From NCBI GenBank assembly GCA_031272545.1, contig JAISTP010000024.1:43054-107053 (forward strand): a stretch of 64,000 bases of DNA. Reading direction: 5' to 3'. The DNA comes from Bacilli bacterium. GTDB lineage: Bacteria; Bacillota_I; Bacilli_A; JAJDGJ01. Below, piece by piece: positions 53,887 through 61,728 of the stretch (positions are counted from its first letter, which is position 1; each line of letters begins with the position of its first letter). The notes below the pieces were generated by a model that searched no databases, had not been told where the DNA came from, and saw only the letters and a program-made list of their open reading frames with translations. Both the position numbers and the translations under genes were made by a program.

Positions 53887-54660
53887 TTTTATGAATTTAT
53901 TGGAATTTTTGTAAAACTCTTCTTTAATTAACTCTATTTTTTTATTTGGACATTTTTTTAATATAAAATTTATAGCTTTTTTTCTTTTAGTATTTGTTAG
54001 TTTCTTATTATTTTTCTTTCCAGAAATTCCATAACAGATATATATATTTAAAGGAGTAAAATGAAACAAATTATTCCTTAAATTGTTTAATTCATTCAAT
54101 TGATTCTTAATTTTACTTTTATCTAAATCTAAGTTTAATAAAATTTTTTCTAAATAATTATTGAGAAGATTGTTCTCTTTATTTTCATCTAAAAAAAATA
54201 TTAACTTTTTCATTTTTCCAAATTCCATTTTAGTGATATACTTCCATGTTTCATGTCGATTATACTTAGGCAAATTCTTAATATCTGCTTTATAAATTAT
54301 TTCAGAAAGATCATTTTTAAAATTTGAATCTATATATTTATCTTCTTCAATTATTTTACCAATATAGTATGAAACCCTGGAGTTTAAAATTCTTTCAAAA
54401 TCTAATAAAGGTTTCATCAAATAATTACTAACTTCAATATCTTTTAAGTAGTAATCAAACCAATCTCTAAAATTACTTTTATTATATAAGTGCTTTCCAT
54501 TTCTTATCCCATTAACAAATTTTATTTTAGAACAGGAAATAATATTATAGTAATTATTATCTAACAGTATTTTTCTTGAATTACTAATATTATCAAAATT
54601 AATATTTTTAGATTCTTTTAAATATTTAATTTGAGAATCAATACTTTTAAAATTTTTCAA
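53854..54660 (-). CDS. Abi_2-family HEPN protein (AbiF/AbiD type)
   Basis: 268 residues. The N-terminal S-I-D-S-Q-I-K-Y-L-K, N-N-Y-Y-N-I-I and F-D-Y-Y-L-K-D-I-E ... L-D-F-E-R-I-L-N-S-R match the Abi_2 (AbiD/AbiF) family of phage abortive-infection proteins. The HEPN RNase motif R-x4-H is present as R195-N-N-L-F-H200 in N-N-L-R-N-N-L-F-H-F. The C-terminus is Lys-rich, suiting RNA binding. No protein antitoxin adjoins; a structured RNA lies tail-to-tail. Both lie between 32-bp direct repeats. Likely an RNase toxin restrained by its RNA and released on phage infection (inference). The ATG is preceded by AGGGGTGATGATTT. Confidence 0.82.
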   Translation of the reverse strand: MKNFKSIDSQIKYLKESKNINFDNISNSRKILLDNNYYNIISCSKIKFVNGIRNGKHLYNKSNFRDWFDYYLKDIEVSNYLMKPLLDFERILNSRVSYYIGKIIEEDKYIDSNFKNDLSEIIYKADIKNLPKYNRHETWKYITKMEFGKMKKLIFFLDENKENNLLNNYLEKILLNLDLDKSKIKNQLNELNNLRNNLFHFTPLNIYICYGISGKKNNKKLTNTKRKKAINFILKKCPNKKIELIKEEFYKNSNKFIKIKNSQNKNSD

Positions 54661-54730
54661 ATCATCACCCCTCTATTTTTAAATACTAAATAATATTAAT
54701 ATACTTTATATTAATTTACTTTATCAAATA

Positions 54731-54762
54731 TTTTTATTATCCTATTATCTCTTTTACTTTTT
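54731..54762. repeat. Right copy of perfect 32-bp direct repeat bounding the abiF unit
   Basis: Identical to 53693-53724. It covers the stop and final codons of the SGNH hydrolase gene (V-K-E-I-I-G-stop), so this is probably the original target sequence and the left copy the duplicate. Unit length between copies is 1,038 bp. Confidence 0.95.
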
Positions 54763-55366
54763 GAAATAACTCTTTTGCTAAAATATAATGATTATCTTTA
54801 TCCATATGTTCTTGATCAATTTCGCTAACAACTACATACTTAGAAGCATTTAAAAAATAACAATTCTCTTCTTGAGCTAACTTTTCATAATATAAAGGTA
54901 ACTCTTTAGCTGTTTCTAAATTCTTTATATCACTATAATCTGGATCATATTCATCAAGATAAATTTTATCACCTAAACATGGAGGAGAAACAATTAATAT
55001 GTCAACTTCATTAAAAGTATATTCTTTAATTAAATTAATTACTTGCTTTAATCCATCACTAATCTTTTTAGCATTTGCATTAAAGATTGTTTTACAATCA
55101 TTTGTACCAAGCATAACAATTATTAAATCTAAAGGCATATGAGAATATAAACAAGGGAATAAATATTCTGTTGCTTTTAAATAAGGTCTAGTCGGATCTT
55201 TAAAGATTGTGGTACGACCAGGACATCCTTCTTCTATGATATGATAATTACTACCTAATAAAGATTGTAAAACCATTGGAAATCTTATCTTTTCATCATA
55301 TCTGCCACTTCCATCCGCAATTAATCCATAAGTATTGGAATCTCCAAAACATAATATATTTTTCAT
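54737..55366 (-). CDS. SGNH-family hydrolase/esterase
   Basis: 209 residues. Block I G-D-S-N-T-Y-G with the catalytic Ser, block II Gly in G-C-P-G-R-T-T, block III G-T-N-D, and block V D-K-D-N-H-Y with the Asp/His pair: the aryl-esterase-like SGNH subgroup. No signal peptide, so cytoplasmic. Its 3' end is the site of the 32-bp duplication but the coding sequence is complete. Followed on the minus strand by the abiF unit. Substrate unknown (acyl or carbohydrate ester). Confidence 0.88.
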   Translation of the reverse strand: MKNILCFGDSNTYGLIADGSGRYDEKIRFPMVLQSLLGSNYHIIEEGCPGRTTIFKDPTRPYLKATEYLFPCLYSHMPLDLIIVMLGTNDCKTIFNANAKKISDGLKQVINLIKEYTFNEVDILIVSPPCLGDKIYLDEYDPDYSDIKNLETAKELPLYYEKLAQEENCYFLNASKYVVVSEIDQEHMDKDNHYILAKELFQKVKEIIG

Positions 55367-55399
55367 TTATAACACTTCTTTCTTAAATTAATTTATCTA

Positions 55400-57496
55400 T
55401 TATTTTATTAATTTATCTTTTAATAAAGTTTGCCTATTTTTACTATGATAATTTAATATCGCATTATTTATAGTATTAATATCAGCGATTATCGTTAATT
55501 TTTTCTTAGCTCTAGTTATTGCAGTATAAAGAATTTTATTATCCACAAACTTACTAGCATAATGAGGTAAGAAGATTATTACTTCATCATATTCATTACC
55601 CTGAGCTTTATGTATTGAAATACAATAAGACAAAGTTAACTCTTCAAATGCTTGTGTATTATTATATTCAACAATCTCTTCATTATATTTAACTGATATC
55701 TTATTTTTTTCAACTTCTACCACTTTTCCAATATCACCATTATATATTTCAACATCACTTCTATTTTTTAATTGTAATACTAAATCATTAACATGATATT
55801 TACCTTCAAATTTATTAAATAATAAATATTGAATATAGTTATTTATTTTAGTTATTCCCATATTACCTTTATACATTGGTGCTAAAATTTGAATATCTTT
55901 ATTACCAACTAATTTAATTTTATATTCTTTTAATATCTTACTAATATTATTATCATTAGCTTCAATTATATTTACTTCTTCATTAGAAATATTCTTATTT
56001 ATCATTTCATGATTTAATACTTGATAAGCTAAATCTATAATATGAGAGCCTTCTTTTTGACGATATATCTCTATTAAAAAGGTAGTTTCTATCATTTTAG
56101 AATCAACTAAATCTTTTAATACTTTTCCTTGTGATACTGAAGGTAATTGATTATAATCTCCTAAAAATATTATTTGTTTAACATTAATACTTGCTTTAAG
56201 CAAAGCTGACATTAATAAATTATCAACCATACTAAATTCATCACATATTAATAAATCGACATCTAAAGGATTTAAAACATCATAACCAAAAGTATTACTA
56301 TGCATATCCCATTTTAATAAACGATGAATTGTATTAGCATGCATATTAGTTAATTGTTCTAATCTTTTACTAGCTTTTCCAGTAGGAGCACATAATGCAA
56401 TAGAATAATCTTTATTTATTTTCTTACATATATTTATTAAAGCATCGACAATAGTAGATTTTCCTGTTCCTGGTCCGCCAGTAATAACAGATAGAGAATA
56501 ATTAATACCATTACTAATAGCTTGTTTTTGTTTATCATTGAATGTTATTCCATACATATTTTCATATTCATTAAGATAATTACTTATATCTATATTATTT
56601 TTCTTATTATTATATTCTTTAATATAAGCACTAATAAAATGTTCTGCATCATATTGATCTTTTTCATAGATATTGTCATTTTCAATTATGATAAAACGAT
56701 CTTCACTTAAAGATTTTAAAATACCATTATAATAATTATCATCTATATTATTAAAACCTTTATTATCGATAATAGCTTTAAGTTGTTCTTTACTTAAATA
56801 AGTAGCACCATTTCTAAAAGTAATATCTTTTATTAAAGATAATACTAAACCACAATCTTTTAAAAAAGAATAATTATCATTATTAAAAGCATTACCTATT
56901 CTAATAATAGCTTTATATGAAATACCATTTTTCATTAATAAAAAAGGATTAGTTAATAATATATGTTTAAATTCATCAACATCTAATCCTGAACGATTAA
57001 AAAGATTAAGTACTACATCATATTCAACTTGATATGTATGAAGAAATTCAATAAGTCCATCACCAGACATATGATTTTTTAATTGAACTAATAAATTATT
57101 AATCTTTTTATCATTTAATCCTTTAACATTATTTAATAATGAACTATCTTCTAAAATAGCAGGTAAAATATCATCATACTCTGCATAAGCTAAATAAATA
57201 TTTTCTGCTGTTTTTTTACCAATTCCGACAAAATCAGGACCACTTAAAAAAGAAATAACTAAATCTTTTTGAGTAGGTAAGATAATACGACAATAGTGAG
57301 CTCTAAATTGTAACCCATATTTTTCATCATCAACATAATTACCTTCAAATTCATATTCTTTATGTTCTTCAATACCATCTAAATTACCTAGTATTGTGAT
57401 ATCATCATCTTCGATATCAACTTTCATAATGTAAAAATTATCTTTTTGAAAGATAATTTTAACTACTTTACCTTTTAATTTATCAATCTTATTCAT
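55400..57496 (-). CDS. recD2: RecD2-type 5'-3' DNA helicase
   Basis: 698 residues. An N-terminal OB-like domain (K-V-V-K-I-I-F-Q-K-D-N-F-Y-I) and helix-hairpin-helix region (G-P-D-F-V-G-I-G-K-K-T-A) precede SF1B helicase motifs: G-G-P-G-T-G-K-S-T, L-C-A-P-T-G-K-A-S-K-R-L, D-E-F-S-M-V-D, G-D-Y-N-Q-L-P-S-V, and C-terminal S-I-H-K-A-Q-G-N-E-Y and Y-T-A-I-T-R-A. The start is set at ATG 57496, which overlaps the mnmA stop by 8 bases; a start at 57574 would run 86 bases into mnmA. Role in replication-fork repair. Confidence 0.92.
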   Translation of the reverse strand: MNKIDKLKGKVVKIIFQKDNFYIMKVDIEDDDITILGNLDGIEEHKEYEFEGNYVDDEKYGLQFRAHYCRIILPTQKDLVISFLSGPDFVGIGKKTAENIYLAYAEYDDILPAILEDSSLLNNVKGLNDKKINNLLVQLKNHMSGDGLIEFLHTYQVEYDVVLNLFNRSGLDVDEFKHILLTNPFLLMKNGISYKAIIRIGNAFNNDNYSFLKDCGLVLSLIKDITFRNGATYLSKEQLKAIIDNKGFNNIDDNYYNGILKSLSEDRFIIIENDNIYEKDQYDAEHFISAYIKEYNNKKNNIDISNYLNEYENMYGITFNDKQKQAISNGINYSLSVITGGPGTGKSTIVDALINICKKINKDYSIALCAPTGKASKRLEQLTNMHANTIHRLLKWDMHSNTFGYDVLNPLDVDLLICDEFSMVDNLLMSALLKASINVKQIIFLGDYNQLPSVSQGKVLKDLVDSKMIETTFLIEIYRQKEGSHIIDLAYQVLNHEMINKNISNEEVNIIEANDNNISKILKEYKIKLVGNKDIQILAPMYKGNMGITKINNYIQYLLFNKFEGKYHVNDLVLQLKNRSDVEIYNGDIGKVVEVEKNKISVKYNEEIVEYNNTQAFEELTLSYCISIHKAQGNEYDEVIIFLPHYASKFVDNKILYTAITRAKKKLTIIADINTINNAILNYHSKNRQTLLKDKLIK

Positions 57497-58625
57497 AATT
57501 TTTTTCTTGTCCTTTATAGAATACTTGATTAATAAATCCTCCACCGATACAATACTTATCTTTATATAAAGCACACGCTTGTCCTGGTGTTATAGATTCA
57601 ATAAGATTATCTCCTTTTAAAATAGCAGTTGTATCATCTAACCATTTAATAGTAACACTACATTCTCTAGAACGATATCTAAATTTAGCTGTACATTGTT
57701 CTATTTTGACAAACTTCTTATTGTTAATAATAATATCATTAACAATAACTTCATCACTTTTTAATAAAATATGAGATGGATCATTTGATACATAAAGAAT
57801 TTTCTTACTAATTGATTTACCTACTACATACCATTTACCATCATTAAAATCTTTTTGCCCACCAATACCTAAGCCTTTTGATTGTCCTATTGTATAATAC
57901 ATAACTCCACTATGTTCACCAATTACTTTATTTGTTTCATAATCTACTATTTTACCTTTTTGAGCTGGAATATAATTAGTTAAAAACTTTTTAAAATCTC
58001 TTTCTCCAATAAAACAAATACCTGTACTATCTTTTTTTCTAGCAACATTTAAGTCTAATTTATTAGCAATCTCTCTTATTTCAGGTTTAGTATAATTGGT
58101 TAGAGGAAATAAAGACATTTCTAATTGATCTTGGTTTAACTGACATAGAAAATATGTTTGATCTTTATTAGTATCTTTAGCTTTAATTAAAAAACTTCCT
58201 TTATCAGTATGTTCTACTCCAGCATAATGTCCCATTGCAATATAATCAAAATTATGTTCTTTAGCATATTTTAAAAAGTGATCAAATTTAATATATTTAT
58301 TACACAGAATATCTGGATTAGGAGTTCTTCCTTTTTTATATTCATCAATAAAATAAGCAAAGACTTCTTCCCAGTATTCTCTAACAAAATCTATTCTTAC
58401 TAATTCTACATTAAATTGTTGTGCTACTTTCATGGCATCATTATAATCTATTTCTTGAGGACAATTATCATCATTGATAGTAGGATTACCTAAAAAATCA
58501 TTATTAGCTGTACTATCCCAATTTCTCATAAAACCACAAACAACTTCATGTTTTTGATCTAGTAATAATTTTAAAGCGACAGCTGAATCAACACCACCAC
58601 TTAAACCAAGAAATACTCTTGCCAT
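57489..58625 (-). CDS. mnmA: tRNA 2-thiouridylase MnmA
   Basis: 378 residues. Inserts sulfur at U34 of tRNA(Lys/Glu/Gln). PP-loop G-L-S-G-G-V-D-S-A-V-A-L, the first catalytic Cys in N-P-D-I-L-C-N-K-Y-I-K-F, G-H-Y-A-G-V, the second Cys in S-T-G-I-C-F-I-G-E, and G-Q-S-K-G-L-G-I-G-G. Start is ATG 58625 with AGAGGTGAAATT just upstream; the longer frame from 58661 lacks a site. Overlaps recD2 by 8 bases. Confidence 0.95.
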   Translation of the reverse strand: MARVFLGLSGGVDSAVALKLLLDQKHEVVCGFMRNWDSTANNDFLGNPTINDDNCPQEIDYNDAMKVAQQFNVELVRIDFVREYWEEVFAYFIDEYKKGRTPNPDILCNKYIKFDHFLKYAKEHNFDYIAMGHYAGVEHTDKGSFLIKAKDTNKDQTYFLCQLNQDQLEMSLFPLTNYTKPEIREIANKLDLNVARKKDSTGICFIGERDFKKFLTNYIPAQKGKIVDYETNKVIGEHSGVMYYTIGQSKGLGIGGQKDFNDGKWYVVGKSISKKILYVSNDPSHILLKSDEVIVNDIIINNKKFVKIEQCTAKFRYRSRECSVTIKWLDDTTAILKGDNLIESITPGQACALYKDKYCIGGGFINQVFYKGQEKNYE

Positions 58626-58763
58626 AATTTCACCTCTTTCATAACTTATATAGTATATCATAAAAGCTTAGTTATTTAATTATTATTCATAATTATGTTT
58701 ATTAATTAATTTAATTTGCATTATAATAAATTATATGTAATAATTTTGAAAGTAGGTGGTTAA

Positions 58764-59369
58764 ATGAAAAAAAATAAAGTTCTTAAAAGAATATTACAAT
58801 TATTAATTATTATCTGTTTTATTTTATCAGCATTCTTCTTATATAAGTATTTTAATGATATTAATACCCAATATAAAAATGCGGAAGTTTCTATTAAAGA
58901 AGCAAAAACAACAATTGCGGACAAAACGGATTATCGTAAAACAAAACCCTCAATTGGTACACCAATAGGTACTATTCAAATAGAAGGTTTAACTGATGAA
59001 ATGCCTATTATTGAAGGTGATGATTTAGATAAAGCCATGTCTAAAGGAGTTGGTCATATTGAAAGTTCACCATTACCCGGGACATATTCTAAAAGCCAAC
59101 CAGTAGCTTTTTCAGCTCATCGAGAAACATTTTTTAAATCTTTAAAAGATGTTAAGAATGGTGATATTGTCATTGTAAGAATGCCTTATGGAACTTATAA
59201 ATATAAAATTACTTCACATATAATTGTTAAACCAGATGAAGGAAGTAAAGTTTATACAACTGAAGGAATGAAAGGAAAAGAAAGAGTAGTCCTGATTACG
59301 TGCTATCCATTTAGTCCTTGGTCTAATCCTAGTAAAAGAATTGCCTTCTTTGGTGATTTAATTCAATAA
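58764..59369 (+). CDS. Class D-like sortase
   Basis: 201 residues. Membrane-anchored (span about 9-28) transpeptidase that fixes LPxTG proteins to the wall. Catalytic triad His119 in F-S-A-H-R-E-T-F-F, Cys180 in L-I-T-C-Y-P-F and Arg192 in S-K-R-I-A-F. K-G-V-G-H-I-E-S-S-P-L-P-G is typical of class D. AAAGTAGGTGG precedes the ATG. The proteins with MPETG (985) and LPKTG (20363) sorting signals are the only likely substrates in view; none is adjacent, so it may be the housekeeping sortase. Confidence 0.9.
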   Translation: MKKNKVLKRILQLLIIICFILSAFFLYKYFNDINTQYKNAEVSIKEAKTTIADKTDYRKTKPSIGTPIGTIQIEGLTDEMPIIEGDDLDKAMSKGVGHIESSPLPGTYSKSQPVAFSAHRETFFKSLKDVKNGDIVIVRMPYGTYKYKITSHIIVKPDEGSKVYTTEGMKGKERVVLITCYPFSPWSNPSKRIAFFGDLIQ

Positions 59370-59374
59370 TCTTT

Positions 59375-59404
59375 AAAACTAAACAAAATTATTTGTTTAG
59401 TTTT
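59375..59404 (+). terminator. Sortase gene terminator
   Basis: AAAACTAAACAAA pairs with TTTGTTTAGTTTT, followed by TTT. Confidence 0.85.
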
Positions 59405-59447
59405 TTTATTCTATTTGTTATAATGGTTAGCGGAGAGGGAGATTTAT

Positions 59448-59963
59448 ATGAACTTAAAAACAAGAGATATTGTTTATATTGGAATGCTTGCGTGTTTAAC
59501 ACTAGTAGGTACATTTATTAATTTTAGACTACCATTTGTTTCACAAGGAGGATTAGTCCACTTAGGTACACCAATTGCCATTATTGGAGTCTTAACCTTA
59601 GGAACAAAAAGAGGAATGTTTGGTGGAGCTATCGGTATGGCTGTTTTTGATATTATTGGTGGATGGTTTATTTGGGCACCAGCAACTTTTATCGCAAGAT
59701 TAGGATTAGGTTATTTATTTGGCAAAATAGCTTTTATGAAAGATTATAAAGGTAATAATTATCTAATTAATATATTAGGATTAATTATTGGTGGAATATG
59801 GATGCTTTTAATTTATTATATATTTGAATCAATTGTTTATAATAATTGGATTGCTTCACTTGGTTCAATACCAGGCAATCTAATGCAATTATTATTGAGT
59901 TTAATTATTGGTATTCCTATAGGTATGATTTTAAAAAGACAATTTAAATTTAATGAAAAATAA
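59448..59963 (+). CDS. ECF transporter S component (substrate unknown)
   Basis: 171 residues, six hydrophobic spans. N-terminal T-R-D-I-V-Y-I-G-M-L-A-C-L-T-L-V-G-T-F and the G-x-x-x-x-G-F/G-G-A-I-G-M-A-V-F-D-I segment are typical of ECF S components, which bind a vitamin and dock onto a shared EcfAA'T module encoded elsewhere. A TATAAT at 59419 is a likely promoter element. GAGAGGGAGATTTAT precedes the ATG. No adjacent biosynthetic gene or riboswitch points to the vitamin. Confidence 0.82.
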   Translation: MNLKTRDIVYIGMLACLTLVGTFINFRLPFVSQGGLVHLGTPIAIIGVLTLGTKRGMFGGAIGMAVFDIIGGWFIWAPATFIARLGLGYLFGKIAFMKDYKGNNYLINILGLIIGGIWMLLIYYIFESIVYNNWIASLGSIPGNLMQLLLSLIIGIPIGMILKRQFKFNEK

Positions 59964-59965
59964 AT

Positions 59966-59990
59966 GACTTATTAAATATAAGTCTTTTTT
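59966..59990 (+). terminator. ECF S gene terminator
   Basis: GACTTAT-TAAAT-ATAAGTC followed by TTTTTTT. Confidence 0.8.
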
Positions 59991-60000
59991 TATTAAATAA

Positions 60001-60032
60001 AAAAGATTTCATTTAAATAATAGAAATCTTTT
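60001..60032 (-). terminator. Terminator of the fab operon
   Basis: AAAAGATTTC pairs with GAAATCTTTT, followed on the minus strand by TTTTTATTT; at the stop of the FabT-like gene. Confidence 0.75.
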
Positions 60033-60478
60033 TATCTTCTATTCCATTTAGATTTAAAATATTCTTTTATCTTTACTAATGATGTTAGAAGAACATCTTC
60101 TTCTTCATCATTTAAATCATTTAAAATAGTTTCAATCATATTACGATGAAATCCATCATGTATTTTTAAGACATTAGTCGCATTAGTTGATAATTCTAAT
60201 CTTAAAATACGAGCATCTTGTTTATCTCTAATTCTTTTAACATAACCTTTATGTTCTAATCTTTTTATTACTGTAGTTAGTGTTCCTAAAGTAATCATTA
60301 ACTTTCTAGCAACATTACTCATTATTGGATCTTCTACATCTCTAATTGCTTCAATAGTATGAACTTCATTCATTGTTAAATTAATTCCTTTACTTTGAAT
60401 GTTCTGTTCTTCTAAATAAAGTATATGATTAAAAAGTTCAACTAAAATTTCATCTAATATTTTCTCTTTGTTATTCAT
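60032..60478 (-). CDS. fabT: FabT-like MarR regulator of fatty acid synthesis
   Basis: 148 residues. MarR fold with M-N-E-V-H-T-I-E-A-I, L-M-I-T-L-G-T-L-T-T-V-I-K-R-L-E-H-K-G-Y and D-K-Q-D-A-R-I-L-R-L, very like FabT, the acyl-ACP-dependent repressor of fab genes in streptococci and relatives. Here it is the last gene of the fab operon instead of the first, overlapping bioY by 8 bases. It would sense long-chain acyl-ACP and repress this same operon, whose promoter lies outside the window. Confidence 0.83.
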   Translation of the reverse strand: MNNKEKILDEILVELFNHILYLEEQNIQSKGINLTMNEVHTIEAIRDVEDPIMSNVARKLMITLGTLTTVIKRLEHKGYVKRIRDKQDARILRLELSTNATNVLKIHDGFHRNMIETILNDLNDEEEDVLLTSLVKIKEYFKSKWNRR

Positions 60479-61007
60479 AAATCAACTTCCCATCTTGCAA
60501 GCTTTTTGGTACTCTAGCAACTACCACTAATGTTAATATAGTTTTCACTATCTCTAATGGCATAAAAGTAACTATCATTGTTTTAGTAGAAATAAGAATA
60601 TCTATATTAGTAAATAAAGCTAAATAAATACCACCTAACATTAAATCAATTAAAGAACTAATTAACATTATTATAAACAATATATATTTATTATTATACT
60701 GGAGAGCTTTTTTTATAACAATCATTTTTATTAACCAACCATATATAAAACCAGCACTTGGGCCTATTAAACAAGTTAAGCCACTACTAAAACCACTCAT
60801 CATTGGTATACCAATTAAAGTAATAAATAATAAGGCTAAATACCAAATAATAATTTCCTTATATGAAAAATAAAATGGTATTAAACTTATTACTAATGTT
60901 TGTAAGGTAAAAGGAATACCAAAAATAGGTATCGCAGGAATAATATTTGATGATAAAAAGAATAGTACTAAAAATAAAGCACTTTTAGTTATTTGTTTTG
61001 TCTTCAT
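60471..61007 (-). CDS. bioY: Biotin transporter BioY
   Basis: 178 residues, six spans. P-I-F-G-I-P-F-T-L-Q-T-L at the N-terminus and G-P-S-A-G-F-I-Y-G-W are BioY hallmarks (S component of the ECF biotin importer). Overlaps birA by 23 bases and fabT by 8. Placement with biotin ligase in a fab operon fits supply of biotin to acetyl-CoA carboxylase. Confidence 0.9.
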   Translation of the reverse strand: MKTKQITKSALFLVLFFLSSNIIPAIPIFGIPFTLQTLVISLIPFYFSYKEIIIWYLALLFITLIGIPMMSGFSSGLTCLIGPSAGFIYGWLIKMIVIKKALQYNNKYILFIIMLISSLIDLMLGGIYLALFTNIDILISTKTMIVTFMPLEIVKTILTLVVVARVPKSLQDGKLIYE

Positions 61008-61728
61008 AATTATTTAATAATTTAATACTTCCACTATTAATGATAAATTCTTTTTTATCTAAAGTCAAAGTTATTAAAGCTCCTTCCTCTGAAATATCTT
61101 TTACTAATAACACTTGATTATTATAATTAATATAATGATTAATAATAAATAAGTACTGCTTATATTTTTTAATAATATCAACATCATCATTATAATATTT
61201 AAAGAATAATTCAATAATTCTAATAATTAAATAATCAATATTAATATCTTTTCTTTCTTCAAATAATGGTATTACTTGATCAATAATATCTTTATCATAA
61301 TTAGAAATAGGTCTAAATAAATTCAAACCTACACTTATAATAGCATCATCATTACTTTGACTTACTAAAATACCAGCTAATTTCTTGTTATTTAAATAAA
61401 CATCATTAACCCATTTTAAATCTACTTTAATACCATATAATTCTTTAATACTTTCAACTATACTAACCCCCATAATAAAAGGTAGTTTATTTATTTCATG
61501 AACATTCTTTATTAATAAACTCATATATAAACCACAATCTTGATAAGAATAATATTTCTTGTTATACTTACCAATACTATTACTTTGATTAGATGCAATT
61601 ACTAAAGTATTAGATTTATGATATATATTACTATCTTGCAAGTATTTATGAGTTGAATTAATAGTTTCATAATATTCAATTCTTTCAATATATTTATCTA
61701 ATCTTTTAATAATGTGAGCTATTTTCAT
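60985..61728 (-). CDS. birA: Biotin-protein ligase, catalytic part only, with altered biotin loop
   Basis: 247 residues without an N-terminal DNA-binding domain, so a ligase and not a repressor. K-W-V-N-D-V-Y-L-N-N-K-K-L-A-G-I-L-V and S-V-G-L-N-L are conserved. The nucleotide/biotin loop, G-R-G-R-R-G-R in E. coli BirA, aligns without gaps to S-I-G-K-Y-N-K here: only the middle Gly is identical and the residue matching Arg118 is Lys. A weak C-terminal SH3-like domain follows (about 195-245). Starts at the stop of the PlsC-SGNH gene. Confidence 0.82.
   Translation of the reverse strand: MKIAHIIKRLDKYIERIEYYETINSTHKYLQDSNIYHKSNTLVIASNQSNSIGKYNKKYYSYQDCGLYMSLLIKNVHEINKLPFIMGVSIVESIKELYGIKVDLKWVNDVYLNNKKLAGILVSQSNDDAIISVGLNLFRPISNYDKDIIDQVIPLFEERKDINIDYLIIRIIELFFKYYNDDVDIIKKYKQYLFIINHYINYNNQVLLVKDISEEGALITLTLDKKEFIINSGSIKLLNNYEDKTNN

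Noticed and set aside
53693..54762. Insertion sequence or prophage fragment
   Set aside because: No transposase, integrase or terminal inverted repeats are present between the direct repeats.
55400..57574. Longer RecD2 start at 57574
   Set aside because: It would overlap mnmA by 86 bases; ATG 57496 gives the normal family N-terminus.
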